From: Mycolicibacterium cosmeticum
GTDB taxonomy: Bacteria > Actinomycetota > Actinomycetes > Mycobacteriales > Mycobacteriaceae
DNA length: 64,000 nt
Assembly: GCF_000613185.1 (NCBI RefSeq)
Contig: NZ_CCBB010000003.1
Span: forward strand, 1,488,001-1,552,000
Direction: 5' to 3'
Shown here: piece after piece, positions 29,485-37,586 of the stretch
Position numbering within the stretch: the first letter of the stretch is position 1
How the letters are laid out: the number at the start of each line of letters is the position of its first letter
Made by a program: the position numbers and the translations under genes
Notes under the pieces: generated by a model
Told to the model about the DNA's origin: nothing
The model's database searches: none
Seen by the model: only the letters and a program-made list of their open reading frames with translations

Positions 29485-30726
29485 TCAGCGGTCGGGGAGC
29501 GCGTGCTCGACGATCGGCCGGCGCGGAAGCGGATTGCGCTCACCGCGTTTGGCGGCCAGGTACACCTGGGCGGTCTCGGCGGCGACGGTGTGCCAGTCGA
29601 AGTCGTGGTTGAGGCGCTCGCGGGCGGCGATGGCGCGGCGCTGCGCGGCGGCCGGGTCGTCCAGCACGGTGCGCACGGCGGCGGCAAGCTGGGCCACGTT
29701 GTGCGGCGGGAAGGACACGCCGGTCTCACCGTTGATGACGGCCTCGCCCAGGCCGCCGGCGGTCGAGGTGACCAGGGGAGTGCCGGTGGCGGCGGCCTCC
29801 AGCGCGACGATGCCGAACGGCTCGTAGTGGCTGGGCAGCACGGCGGCGTCCACGGTGTGCAGCATCTGCACCAGCTCGGCATGGTCGAGGCGTCCGACGA
29901 ACTCGATCGCCTTGACCACCTTGTGTTTGCGGGCCTGCTCGGCCAGCCAGTCGCGCTGCGTGCCGTCGCCGGCGATGGTCAGCGTGGTACCGGGATGGGT
30001 GCGCCGGATCCGGGGCAGCGCGGCGATGGCGTCCTGCACACCCTTCTCGTACTCCAACCGGCCCAGATACAGCAGCCGGGGCGGCCCGCCGTGCGCGACG
30101 CGCTTCGCGAACGGCCATGCCGCCGCGTCGATTCCGTTGCGGATCACCCGGGTCTCGGCCAGCCCCGGGCCGAACAGTTCGGTGATCTCCTCGCCCATCG
30201 ACGCCGAACAGGTGATGAGGAAATCGGATTCGCGTACCAGCCAGGACTCCACGGCGTGCACCTGGCGGCTGATCGGGCCCGACACCCAACCGGAATGCCG
30301 TCCGGCCTCGGTCGCGTGAATGGTGGAAACCAAAGGGGCATCGAAAAATTCGGCCAGTGCGATGGCTGGGTGAGCCACCAGCCAGTCGTGCGCGTGCACG
30401 ATGTCCGGGCGCCAGGGCCGCCCGGTGCGGGTGCGGATACTCAGCCCGGCGCGGGTCATCGCATGACCCATCGCCAGCACCCAGGCCATCATGTCGGTGC
30501 CGAAATCGAACTCGTGCGGATCCTCGGCGGCGGCGACGATGCGCACCCCCTCGCTCACCTCGTCGGTGGACGGATGGGTACTGGGGTCGGTGCCCGTGGG
30601 CCGCCGGGACAGCACCACCACCTCGTGGCCGGCCTCGGCCAGGGCAGTGGCCAGGTGATGCACGTGCCGGCCCAGGCCGCCGACCACCACGGGCGGGTAC
30701 TCCCACGACACCATCAGGATCTTCAT
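29485..30726 (-). CDS. Alpha-1,4-glucosyltransferase of the MGLP/glycogen pathway (Rv3032-like, GT4)
   Basis: 413 residues, GT-B fold, starting MKILMVSWEYPPVVVGGLGRH. The glycosyltransferase-4 C-terminal domain carries LYLGRLEYEKGVQDAIAAL near residue 210 and HYEPFGIVALEAAATGTPLV near residue 300, with the nucleotide-sugar Glu residues in EPFGIVALE. It corresponds to M. tuberculosis Rv3032, which elongates methylglucose lipopolysaccharide and contributes to glycogen. It acts in the cytosol with UDP- or ADP-glucose. The start ATG 30726 overlaps the end of a 36-codon micro-ORF that links it to the branching enzyme gene upstream. Confidence 0.92.
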   Translation of the reverse strand: MKILMVSWEYPPVVVGGLGRHVHHLATALAEAGHEVVVLSRRPTGTDPSTHPSTDEVSEGVRIVAAAEDPHEFDFGTDMMAWVLAMGHAMTRAGLSIRTRTGRPWRPDIVHAHDWLVAHPAIALAEFFDAPLVSTIHATEAGRHSGWVSGPISRQVHAVESWLVRESDFLITCSASMGEEITELFGPGLAETRVIRNGIDAAAWPFAKRVAHGGPPRLLYLGRLEYEKGVQDAIAALPRIRRTHPGTTLTIAGDGTQRDWLAEQARKHKVVKAIEFVGRLDHAELVQMLHTVDAAVLPSHYEPFGIVALEAAATGTPLVTSTAGGLGEAVINGETGVSFPPHNVAQLAAAVRTVLDDPAAAQRRAIAARERLNHDFDWHTVAAETAQVYLAAKRGERNPLPRRPIVEHALPDR

Positions 30727-30833
30727 GCCAGCGCACCTTCGGCCAGTGGTGAGCGTGCGCAAAATGTACGGTGTGCGCGGCGTGTCGGTGTCCAAACACG
30801 CACGCTCGCGGGAAAAACGCGCCCTCTGCTCAT
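30723..30833 (-). repeat. Micro-ORF-containing MIRU-like element bridging two operon genes
   Basis: Between the GH57 gene and the glucosyltransferase gene lies a 36-codon frame. Its ATG (30833-30831) overlaps the GH57 TGA, and its TGA (30725-30723) overlaps the ATG of the next gene. The core carries inverted ends, GAGCGTGCG at 30751-30759 and CGCACGCTC at 30799-30807. It seems to be a short mobile repeat that preserves coupling rather than a protein gene. Confidence 0.6.
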
Positions 30834-32371
30834 CGCGGCAGCCTCCTGGCATCGAGGGCGCCGAACAACCCGTCGGCGCGGTTCCAGTCCTCCGCCAGCC
30901 GCTGCGCGTGATCGCGGCGCCCGGCCGCCAGTGCCGCCGCGATCTCGCGGGTCGCGTGCGCATGCAGATGGGCGCGGTAGCGGGCGTACTCGGCCGCCGA
31001 ATCCTTGCTCACCATGAAAGGCCAGTCACTGGAAACGGTCAACAGGGTCTCGCGCAGGATCTGGTCGGCCACCCGGTCACGGGTGTGCGGCGCGTCGGTC
31101 GCATCCAGCGCCTTGTCCACCGCCGTCAGCGCGGTGTCCACCACCTCACTGTTGAGCTGGACGATATCGCTGACCGCCGGCCCATTCCACACCTGCCAGT
31201 TCTTGCCGGAACCCCAAGAGCTGGGTGGCAATTCGACGGCGCTGCCGACGAAACCGGCCTCGATGGCATCCGACAGGGTGCCGACCCGGATGCCCGCGGC
31301 GGGCAGTGCCCGCAACAACCGTTCCAGCCACAGCGGGCCCTCATGCCACCAGTGACCGAACAGTTCGGTGTCGAACGCCGCCACCACGTGGGCCGGGCGC
31401 CCGGTCCGCTCGCCCTCCTCGATCAGCCGGCGGCGCACCACCTCGACGAAATCGGCCACATGGGCGTCCACCGCGCGGTCGGCCCGCTGCGGGTCGTACG
31501 GGGCCTTCTCCGCCGAGGGCACGTTGCGGCCGGTGACCCGGGCCGGTTTGAGCCCGGTCACGTGGTCGTAGGTGTGGAAGTCGCGGTAGGCCGCGTGCCC
31601 CGGATAGCCGGATTTCGGTGACCACACCCGGTAGCTGACCTGTAGGTCGCGCCCGAACGCGATGACGTTCGACTCGCCGACCGGGCGGCCGACGGCGGTG
31701 TCACCGTGCAGCGAGGGCCCGTCGACCATGAAATGGCTGACACCGGCTGCGGCATAACCGGTTTCCATGCCCGGCGCGTACGCGCACTCGGGCGCCCAGA
31801 TGCCCGTCGGGGTGTGCGCGAACCGGTGCGCGGCATCGGCCAGGCCCTCGCGCAGCGCGAATTCGCGTAACCGCGGATGCAGCAGCGGCTGGAACGGGTG
31901 GGCCAACGGCCCGCCGAGCAGTTCGATGGTGCCGCCGTCGATGAGTCCGCGCAGCAGCGGGCTGGCGCCGTGGCACCACAGCGAGCCGAACTCGTCGAGC
32001 GCCCGCTCGGCCGCGTCGAATTCGTGAATGCCGAACGCGCGCATGGCCTCTGGAGCGGCGAACGCGGTGCCGGACCCGACCGTGGTGGCTTCCAGCGCGC
32101 GCAGCTGCCAGTTGGCCAGCCAGTGCCGCATCCCGGCCAGGCAGTACGGGTCGTCGAGCTGCGCGGTCACCACCGGAGTCATGCCCAGGGTGACCAGGTG
32201 CCCGCGGCCCTCGGCGGCCAGCGTGCGCAGCACCCGCAACAGTGGCAGATAGGACGCCGCCCAGGACTGGTAGAGCCATTCCTCGCCGACCGGCCAACGG
32301 CCGTGGTGGGCCAGCCACGGCAGATGCGTGTGCAGGACCAGGGTGAACAGGCCCGGTACCGGCTCGCTCAT
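30830..32371 (-). CDS. GH57 1,4-alpha-glucan branching enzyme (Rv3031-like)
   Basis: 513 residues, family GH57. The N-terminal LVLHTHLPWLAHHGRWPVGEEW is the first conserved region. The nucleophile Glu lies in GIWAPECAYAPGME near residue 193, and the acid/base Asp in AAFDTELFGHWWHEGP near residue 350. Length and motifs fit the actinobacterial branching enzymes that introduce alpha-1,6 branches into MGLP. It is a cytosolic enzyme. It overlaps the upstream methyltransferase gene by 4 bp and is linked to the glucosyltransferase by the micro-ORF, giving the same three-gene order as Rv3030-Rv3031-Rv3032. Confidence 0.92.
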   Translation of the reverse strand: MSEPVPGLFTLVLHTHLPWLAHHGRWPVGEEWLYQSWAASYLPLLRVLRTLAAEGRGHLVTLGMTPVVTAQLDDPYCLAGMRHWLANWQLRALEATTVGSGTAFAAPEAMRAFGIHEFDAAERALDEFGSLWCHGASPLLRGLIDGGTIELLGGPLAHPFQPLLHPRLREFALREGLADAAHRFAHTPTGIWAPECAYAPGMETGYAAAGVSHFMVDGPSLHGDTAVGRPVGESNVIAFGRDLQVSYRVWSPKSGYPGHAAYRDFHTYDHVTGLKPARVTGRNVPSAEKAPYDPQRADRAVDAHVADFVEVVRRRLIEEGERTGRPAHVVAAFDTELFGHWWHEGPLWLERLLRALPAAGIRVGTLSDAIEAGFVGSAVELPPSSWGSGKNWQVWNGPAVSDIVQLNSEVVDTALTAVDKALDATDAPHTRDRVADQILRETLLTVSSDWPFMVSKDSAAEYARYRAHLHAHATREIAAALAAGRRDHAQRLAEDWNRADGLFGALDARRLPR

Positions 32372-33159
32372 GGCCGGATCGCGATCGCCACGAGGTCCAG
32401 GCTGTCATCGATGGCACGGTTGTCCCGGCCGTCTTCGACCAGGTCGAAGTCGTCGGTGCTGACCGCGGCGACATCGGCCAGCAGCTCGTCCGACCACGGC
32501 GCGTCGGCGACCGCGCGGGCGATCTGGGCGTCGATGATGGAACCGCCGTGCCGGGCGTCCATCGCGGCCAGGCCCGCGCCGTGATAGACGCCGAGCATCG
32601 CCTCCATCGCGAAGCCACCGTCGGTCAACAGTTCGGTCAGCTCGGCGGCGTTCAGTTCCCGGGTGTGGAACGGGTTGAGCGGGGTGTCCCGGCCGGGGGA
32701 GAAGGTGATCCGGTTCGGCGTCGACATCATCAACAGCCCGCCGGGCCGCAGCACCCGGAAACACTCGCCGACGAACTGGGCCTGATCCCACAGGTGCTCG
32801 ATGACCTGGAAGTTCACCACGACGTCGACCGACGCGTCGGCAAGGGGAAGGTCGGCCAGATTCCCCAAGTGCATCTGCACGCGCGGATAGCGCGCCCGGA
32901 TGTGGGCCACCGCGGACTCGTCGTAATCCACGCCGATGACCCGGCGGGCCACGCCGGCGATCAGATCGGCGCCGTAACCCTCGCCGGGCCCGGCCTCCAG
33001 GACGTCGCGATCTGCGCAGCGCTCGGCCAGTCGCTGGTACACCACCTCGTGGCGGCGGAACCAGTAGTTCTCCTCGGCGAGGCCGGGAATGGTGCGTTCA
33101 CCGGTCAGCGGCAGCGAAGGCTGCGCGCCCGGGTTGTCGACCGAACCGAATGTGCTCAT
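32368..33159 (-). CDS. SAM-dependent methyltransferase of the MGLP cluster (Rv3030-like)
   Basis: 263 residues. SAM motif I is DVLEAGPGEGYGADLI near residue 54-69, then VIGVDYDESAVAHIRARYP, and a motif IV region VDVVVNFQVIEHLWD near residue 116-130 with CFRVLRPGGLLMMSTPN. It corresponds to Rv3030, a candidate sugar O-methyltransferase for the glucose units of MGLP; which hydroxyl it methylates is not visible. The ATG at 33159 was chosen because TAGCCT lies 8 nt upstream and the conserved part starts soon after. It heads the operon with the branching enzyme and glucosyltransferase. Confidence 0.88.
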   Translation of the reverse strand: MSTFGSVDNPGAQPSLPLTGERTIPGLAEENYWFRRHEVVYQRLAERCADRDVLEAGPGEGYGADLIAGVARRVIGVDYDESAVAHIRARYPRVQMHLGNLADLPLADASVDVVVNFQVIEHLWDQAQFVGECFRVLRPGGLLMMSTPNRITFSPGRDTPLNPFHTRELNAAELTELLTDGGFAMEAMLGVYHGAGLAAMDARHGGSIIDAQIARAVADAPWSDELLADVAAVSTDDFDLVEDGRDNRAIDDSLDLVAIAIRP

Positions 33160-33167
33160 TGGAAGGC

Positions 33168-33173
33168 AGGCTA
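33168..33173 (-). promoter_or_regulatory. -10 box of the MGLP methyltransferase operon
   Basis: TAGCCT on the minus strand (within GTTAGCCT) ends 8 nt before the ATG at 33159, indicating a leaderless or nearly leaderless transcript. Confidence 0.5.
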
Positions 33174-33265
33174 ACCCGTGATGAGGTGTTCGCGAACGGT
33201 GCCCGGTGACCGTGAGGTCTTGATGAGCGGTTTGAGCGGTTATGGTGTCCTTGCGTGCCGCAAAA

Positions 33266-33281
33266 GTTACCGACGGGTAAC
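33266..33281. promoter_or_regulatory. Palindromic operator candidate upstream of etfBA
   Basis: GTTACC at 33266-33271 and GGTAAC at 33276-33281 form a perfect 6-bp inverted repeat with a GACG spacer. It lies 74 bp before etfB and about 95 bp from the divergent methyltransferase promoter. A dimeric regulator, for example of the TetR type, could bind; none is identified. Confidence 0.5.
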
Positions 33282-33354
33282 CTGGTGGCCGTTGCGTAAT
33301 TCGTGATATGCCCAGGCCGGCTGACGGCCTCATCGAGGAGGACGAACCACAGTC

Positions 33355-34146
33355 ATGACGAACATCGTGGTCCTGATCAAGCAGGTCCCTGACACCTGGT
33401 CGGAGCGCAAGCTCACCGACGGCGACTTCACTCTCGACCGGGAAGCGGCCGACGCCGTTCTGGACGAGATCAACGAGCGCGCGGTCGAGGAAGCGCTGCT
33501 GATCAAGGAGCGCGAGGGCGGCGACAGCACCGTGACCGTGCTGACCGCCGGTCCCGAGCGTGCGACCGAAGCCATCCGCAAGGCCCTGTCCATGGGTGCC
33601 GACAAGGCGGTCCACCTCAAGGACGACGGCCTGCACGGTTCCGATGTCATCCAGACCGGCTGGGCCCTGGCCCGCGCGCTGGGCACCATCGAGGGCACCG
33701 AGCTGGTCATCGCAGGCAACGAGGCCACCGACGGTGTCGGCGGCGCGGTTCCGGCCGTCATCGCCGAATACCTGGGCCTGCCGCAGCTGACCCACGTGCG
33801 CAAGCTGAACGTCGAGGGCGGCAAGGTCACCGCCGAGCGTGAGACCGACGAGGGCGTGTTCGGCCTGGAGGCCACCCTGCCCGCCGTGGTCAGCGTGAAC
33901 GAGAAGATCAACGAGCCGCGCTTCCCGTCCTTCAAGGGCATCATGGCCGCCAAGAAGAAGGAAGTCACCGTCCTGACTCTGGCCGAGATCGGCGTCGAGG
34001 CCGACGAGGTCGGCGTGGCCAACGCCGGCACCAAGGTGCTGTCGTCCACCCCGAAGCCGCCGAAGACCGCCGGCGAGAAGATCACCGACGAAGGCGAAGG
34101 CGGCACCAAGGTCGCCGAGTACCTGGTCGCCCAGAAGCTGATCTAG
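33355..34146 (+). CDS. etfB: Electron transfer flavoprotein beta subunit
   Basis: 263 residues. It starts MTNIVVLIKQVPDTWSERKL, and the family signature with the AMP-binding region is near residue 110-135 (TELVIAGNEATDGVGGAVPAVIAEYLGLPQ). The beta subunit binds AMP and pairs with the alpha subunit to carry electrons from acyl-CoA and other dehydrogenases to ETF dehydrogenase and the respiratory chain. In M. tuberculosis the gene is fixA (Rv3029c). It is followed 38 bp later by etfA. A GAGGAGG lies about 12 nt before the ATG, a rather long spacing. Confidence 0.94.
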   Translation: MTNIVVLIKQVPDTWSERKLTDGDFTLDREAADAVLDEINERAVEEALLIKEREGGDSTVTVLTAGPERATEAIRKALSMGADKAVHLKDDGLHGSDVIQTGWALARALGTIEGTELVIAGNEATDGVGGAVPAVIAEYLGLPQLTHVRKLNVEGGKVTAERETDEGVFGLEATLPAVVSVNEKINEPRFPSFKGIMAAKKKEVTVLTLAEIGVEADEVGVANAGTKVLSSTPKPPKTAGEKITDEGEGGTKVAEYLVAQKLI

Positions 34147-34184
34147 TCGCCCGATCCCTCAGACACTCACTTAAGGACACATTC

Positions 34185-35141
34185 ATGGCTGAAGTACTTG
34201 TGCTCGTCGAGCACGCCGATGGTGCGCTGAAGAAGGTCAGCACCGAGCTCATCACCGCCGCCCGCGTCCTGGGCGAGCCGTCCGCCGTCGTGGTGGCCGG
34301 CCCCGGCACCGCCGCCGGCCTGACCGACGGCCTGAAGGCCGCCGGTGCGGCCAAGATCTACGTCGCCGAGTCGGCCGACGTGGACAACTTCCTGGTCACC
34401 CCGAAGGTCGACGTGCTGGCCGCGCTGGCCGAGTCGGCCGCGCCGGCCGGTGTGGTGATCGCCGCCACCGCCGAGGGCAAAGAGGTCGCCGGCCGGTTGG
34501 CCGCGCGCCTGGGGTCAGGTCTGCTCGTCGACATCGTCGAGCTCAAGGAAGGCGCCATCGGCGTGCACAGCATCTTCGGTGGCGCGTACACCGTCGAGGC
34601 GCAGCCCACCGGTGAGCTGCCGGTGATCACCATCCGCCCCGGTGCCGTCGAGGCTGCCCCGGCCGACGGTGCCGGCGAGGTCGTCAACGTCGAGGTTCCG
34701 GCCCAGGCCGAGAATGCGACCAAGATCACTTCCCGCGAGCCGGTCGTCGCCGGTGACCGCCCGGAGCTCACCGAGGCCAGCGTCGTGGTCGCCGGTGGCC
34801 GCGGTGTGGGCAGTGCGGACAGCTTCAAGGTGGTCGAGGACCTGGCCGACGCGCTCGGTGGCGCCGTCGGTGCCTCCCGCGCCGCGGTGGACTCGGGCTA
34901 CTACCCGGGCCAGTTCCAGGTCGGCCAGACCGGTAAGACCGTGTCGCCGCAGCTGTACATCGCGCTGGGCATCTCCGGTGCCATCCAGCACCGGGCCGGT
35001 ATGCAGACGTCCAAGACCATCATCGCGGTCAACAAGGACGAAGAGGCGCCGATCTTCGAGATCGCCGACCTGGGCATCGTGGGCGACCTGTTCAAGGTGA
35101 CCCCGCAGCTCACCGACGCCGTCAAGGCCCGCAAGGGCTGA
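34185..35141 (+). CDS. etfA: Electron transfer flavoprotein alpha subunit
   Basis: 318 residues, partner of the beta subunit upstream. The N-terminal domain starts [19 protein letters not shown]. The FAD-binding C-terminal domain shows [35 protein letters not shown] and the ETF signature [35 protein letters not shown] near residue 260-295. It shuttles electrons in the cytosol between flavin dehydrogenases and the membrane ETF-quinone oxidoreductase. It corresponds to fixB (Rv3028c). An AAGGAC site precedes the ATG. A strong hairpin terminator follows directly after its stop. Confidence 0.95.
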   Translation: MAEVLVLVEHADGALKKVSTELITAARVLGEPSAVVVAGPGTAAGLTDGLKAAGAAKIYVAESADVDNFLVTPKVDVLAALAESAAPAGVVIAATAEGKEVAGRLAARLGSGLLVDIVELKEGAIGVHSIFGGAYTVEAQPTGELPVITIRPGAVEAAPADGAGEVVNVEVPAQAENATKITSREPVVAGDRPELTEASVVVAGGRGVGSADSFKVVEDLADALGGAVGASRAAVDSGYYPGQFQVGQTGKTVSPQLYIALGISGAIQHRAGMQTSKTIIAVNKDEEAPIFEIADLGIVGDLFKVTPQLTDAVKARKG

Positions 35142-35153
35142 TCGCTTCGCGAG

Positions 35154-35184
35154 GAAGCCCCCGGACGCCATGTCCGGGGGCTTC
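35154..35184 (+). terminator. Hairpin terminator after etfBA
   Basis: GAAGCCCCCGGAC at 35154-35166 pairs perfectly with GTCCGGGGGCTTC at 35172-35184 around a 5-nt loop. It starts 13 bp after the etfA stop. The following bases (TTCGTA) are only weakly T-rich, as is usual in mycobacteria. Confidence 0.8.
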
Positions 35185-35248
35185 TTCGTACCCAGGACTA
35201 CGGGTTTTCAAGGGTTCCCTCCCGGGCCCCGGGCGGCAGGCTGGGGCC

Positions 35249-35971
35249 ATGAACATCTCAGTTATCGGGGCCACCGGCCTGATCGGCTCGAAGGTGGTCG
35301 CCCTGCTGGAGCGCGACGGACACCATGTCGTCGCCGCGTCCCGCGCGTCGGGTGCCGACGTGCTCACCGGAGACGGCCTCACCGACGCGCTGGCGGGCGC
35401 CGACGTGCTGGTCGACGTCGTCAATTCACCGTCGTTCGACGACGGGCCGGTGCTGGATTTCTTCACCCGCTCCTCGGCCAACCTGGTGGCCGCCGCCAAG
35501 GCGGCCGGTGTCCGGCACTACGTCGCGCTGTCCATCGTCGGAGTCGACGCGCTGCCCGAGAGCGGGTACATGCGGGCCAAGGTGGCCCAGGAGCACACCA
35601 TCACCGCGTCGGGCCTGCCGTACACGATCGTGCGGGCCACCCAGTTCCAGGAGTTCGCCGAGGGCATCGTCGCGTCGCTGGACGCCGGCGACGTGGTCCG
35701 CGTACCGGACGCACTCATCCAGCCGGTCGCGGCCGACGATGTGGCGGCCGCGGTCGCCCGCGTCGCCACCGCGGGCCCGCGTGACGGCATCGTCGAGGTC
35801 GGCGGACCGGAGCAGATCAGTTTCGCCGACCTGGCTCGCGGGGTGCTGGCCGCCCAGGGCAGCGACAAGGCCGTCGTGGTCGACGCCCAGGCCACCTACT
35901 TCGGTACCCCGCTGCAGCGCGGCAGCCTGGTCACCGGGGGCGCGCGGCAGGAGCACGCCGATGTTCGATGA
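35249..35971 (+). CDS. NAD(P)-binding SDR/NmrA-like oxidoreductase
   Basis: 240 residues. The Rossmann motif GATGLIGSKV is at residues 7-16, so the protein binds NAD(P). Later segments (HYVALSIVGVDALPESGYMRAKVAQEHTITASGLPYTIVRATQF) match atypical short-chain dehydrogenases of the NmrA/NAD(P)H-azoreductase-like group, where the usual YxxxK pair is relaxed; here YMRAK is present. The substrate is unknown. It stands between the etfBA terminator and a nitroreductase gene 30 bp downstream; both are flavin- or nicotinamide-dependent and may be co-transcribed. Confidence 0.85.
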   Translation: MNISVIGATGLIGSKVVALLERDGHHVVAASRASGADVLTGDGLTDALAGADVLVDVVNSPSFDDGPVLDFFTRSSANLVAAAKAAGVRHYVALSIVGVDALPESGYMRAKVAQEHTITASGLPYTIVRATQFQEFAEGIVASLDAGDVVRVPDALIQPVAADDVAAAVARVATAGPRDGIVEVGGPEQISFADLARGVLAAQGSDKAVVVDAQATYFGTPLQRGSLVTGGARQEHADVR

Positions 35972-36001
35972 CGAGCGCCGGGACCGGCGGGTGCCGCGGC
36001 C

Positions 36002-36652
36002 ATGACCGACCTCGGCGATCTCGTGCGGGAGCGTCGTTCGACTCGGCTGTTCTTGCGGGACAAGCCCGTTGCCCGCGAACTGCTCGACGAAGCGCTCGCT
36101 CTCGCCATGCGTGCCCCGTCGAACTCCAACATCCAGCCGTGGCGGCTGTTCCTCGCCTCCGGCCCGCGCCGGGACCGGCTGGTCGAGGCTCTGCTGGCCG
36201 AGGCCTCCCTCGAGCTGCCGGTGACCACCGGGATCCCCGAGGCGTATCTGCCGCTGCGCCAAGAGCTCGGCGGCCTGGTCTACGGCTCGATGGGGATCGC
36301 CCGGCATGACCAGGACGGCCGGCGGCTGGCCCAGTTGCGCAACTGGGAGTTCTTCCGCGCCCCGGTCGGCGCGGTCGTCTGCATGCACCGCGATCTGGGC
36401 GTGGTCGACGCCCTGGGGGTCGGCATGTTTCTGCAGACCCTGCTGCTGGCGCTCACCGAGCGCGGCCTCGGCAGCTGTGTGCAGGTGTCCATCGCGGCGT
36501 ATCCGGAGATCCTGCGGGCCCATTTGGGCATCCCGGACGAGTTCACCGTGCTGTGCGGGCTGGCGATCGGCTACCCGGACCCGGCGTTCCCGGCCAACAC
36601 GTTGACGACTCCGCGCAATCCGGTGGCCGACAACGTGGTGTTCGTCGAGTAG
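36002..36652 (+). CDS. Nitroreductase family protein
   Basis: 216 residues, FMN-dependent nitroreductase fold. It begins DLGDLVRERRSTRLFLRDKPV with the Arg-Arg-Ser-Xaa-Arg FMN phosphate motif. The helix MRAPSNSNIQPWRLFLASG near residue 37-55 and the C-terminal GLGSCVQVSIAAYPEILRAHLGIPDEFTVLCGLAIGYPDP are also typical. It would reduce nitro-aromatic or quinone-like compounds with NAD(P)H. The ATG 36002 follows the SDR gene by 30 bp. It is an addition relative to the remembered M. tuberculosis order etfA - Rv3027c. Confidence 0.88.
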   Translation: MTDLGDLVRERRSTRLFLRDKPVARELLDEALALAMRAPSNSNIQPWRLFLASGPRRDRLVEALLAEASLELPVTTGIPEAYLPLRQELGGLVYGSMGIARHDQDGRRLAQLRNWEFFRAPVGAVVCMHRDLGVVDALGVGMFLQTLLLALTERGLGSCVQVSIAAYPEILRAHLGIPDEFTVLCGLAIGYPDPAFPANTLTTPRNPVADNVVFVE

Positions 36653-36737
36653 CCGGCCACATTTCGTCACTGAGCGTGCACGGACACGTCACGCGCCCGA
36701 TGCCATCCGGAGACCCGGGTGGGCGACCGTGCTGGTT

Positions 36738-37586
36738 ATGAGCACCGCATCCGTACTCATACCGGCCGATGACACCGATCACGCGGCGCCCGCTGCCGCC
36801 GGCCCGCGCTACACCCTGCTGCTGTCCACCGACGCCGGCGACATCGAAGCCGCGCAGCGTCTGCGCCACCATGTGTTCACCTCCGAGCCCGGATTCGCCC
36901 TGACGTCCACCAGCCCCGGGTTCGAGGCCGGGCTGGACGCCGACCGTTTCGACCAGTTCTGCGATCACCTGCTGGTCCGCGAGGACACCTCCGGGGAACT
37001 GGTCGGGTGCTACCGGATGCTGCCGCCGCCGGGCGCCATCGCGGCGGGCAGCCTCTACACCGCAACCGAATTCGACGTCCGAGCGCTGGACACCCTGCGT
37101 CCCTCGCTGGTCGAGATGGGCCGCGCGGTGGTGCGCGCCGATCACCGCAACGGCGCCGTCGTGCTGCTGATGTGGGCCGGCATCCTGGCCTACCTGGACC
37201 GGTGCGGATACGACTACGTCACCGGCTGCGTGTCGGTGCCGACGCACCCGGCGCACGAAACCCCCGGCAGCCAGCTGCGCGGCGTCCGCGATTTCGTGCT
37301 CCGCAGGCACGGCGCACCGGCGGAATACACCGTGCGCCCGTACCGGCCGGTGACCATCGACGGCCGCAGCCTCGACGAGATCGATCCACCGGCACGGGTC
37401 AGCGTCCCCGCGCTGATGCGCGGTTACCTGCGCCTCGGCGCCGAGGTGTGCGGTGAGCCCGCGCACGACCCGGACTTCGGCGTCGGCGATTTCCCGGCCC
37501 TGCTGGACAAACGCAAGGCCGACGTGCGGTACCTGAAACGGCTGCGTTCGGTCGCGCAGGCCGGCGAGCTGGCGGCCGGCGCATGA
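36738..37586 (+). CDS. GNAT-family N-acyltransferase, OlsB-like (Rv3027c-like)
   Basis: 282 residues. The fold is that of the ornithine-acyl-ACP N-acyltransferase/hemolysin-like group (acetyltransf_5): AAQRLRHHVFTSEPGF near residue 42, VGCYRMLPP near residue 90, LVEMGRAVVRADHRNGAVVLLMWAGILAYLDRCGYDYVTGCVS near residue 128-170. It overlaps the next gene, a PlsC-type acyltransferase, by 4 bp. The OlsB-OlsA pairing is the known set for making ornithine-type acyl-amino acid lipids, so a role in an aminolipid of the envelope is likely but inferred. GTG 36729 is an alternative start three codons upstream. Confidence 0.82.
   Translation: MSTASVLIPADDTDHAAPAAAGPRYTLLLSTDAGDIEAAQRLRHHVFTSEPGFALTSTSPGFEAGLDADRFDQFCDHLLVREDTSGELVGCYRMLPPPGAIAAGSLYTATEFDVRALDTLRPSLVEMGRAVVRADHRNGAVVLLMWAGILAYLDRCGYDYVTGCVSVPTHPAHETPGSQLRGVRDFVLRRHGAPAEYTVRPYRPVTIDGRSLDEIDPPARVSVPALMRGYLRLGAEVCGEPAHDPDFGVGDFPALLDKRKADVRYLKRLRSVAQAGELAAGA

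Noticed and set aside
33160..33795. Possible N-terminal extension of the MGLP methyltransferase by 212 codons across the etfB promoter and gene.
   Set aside because: The conserved protein begins near 33159, a -10 box lies directly upstream, and the extension would be antisense to etfB.
36653..36737. GAGCGTGCACGGACACGTCACGC before the OlsB-like gene, slightly similar to the core of the element at 30751-30807.
   Set aside because: The match is partial and ungapped similarity stops quickly; there is no inverted end and no micro-ROF-like frame, so chance cannot be excluded.
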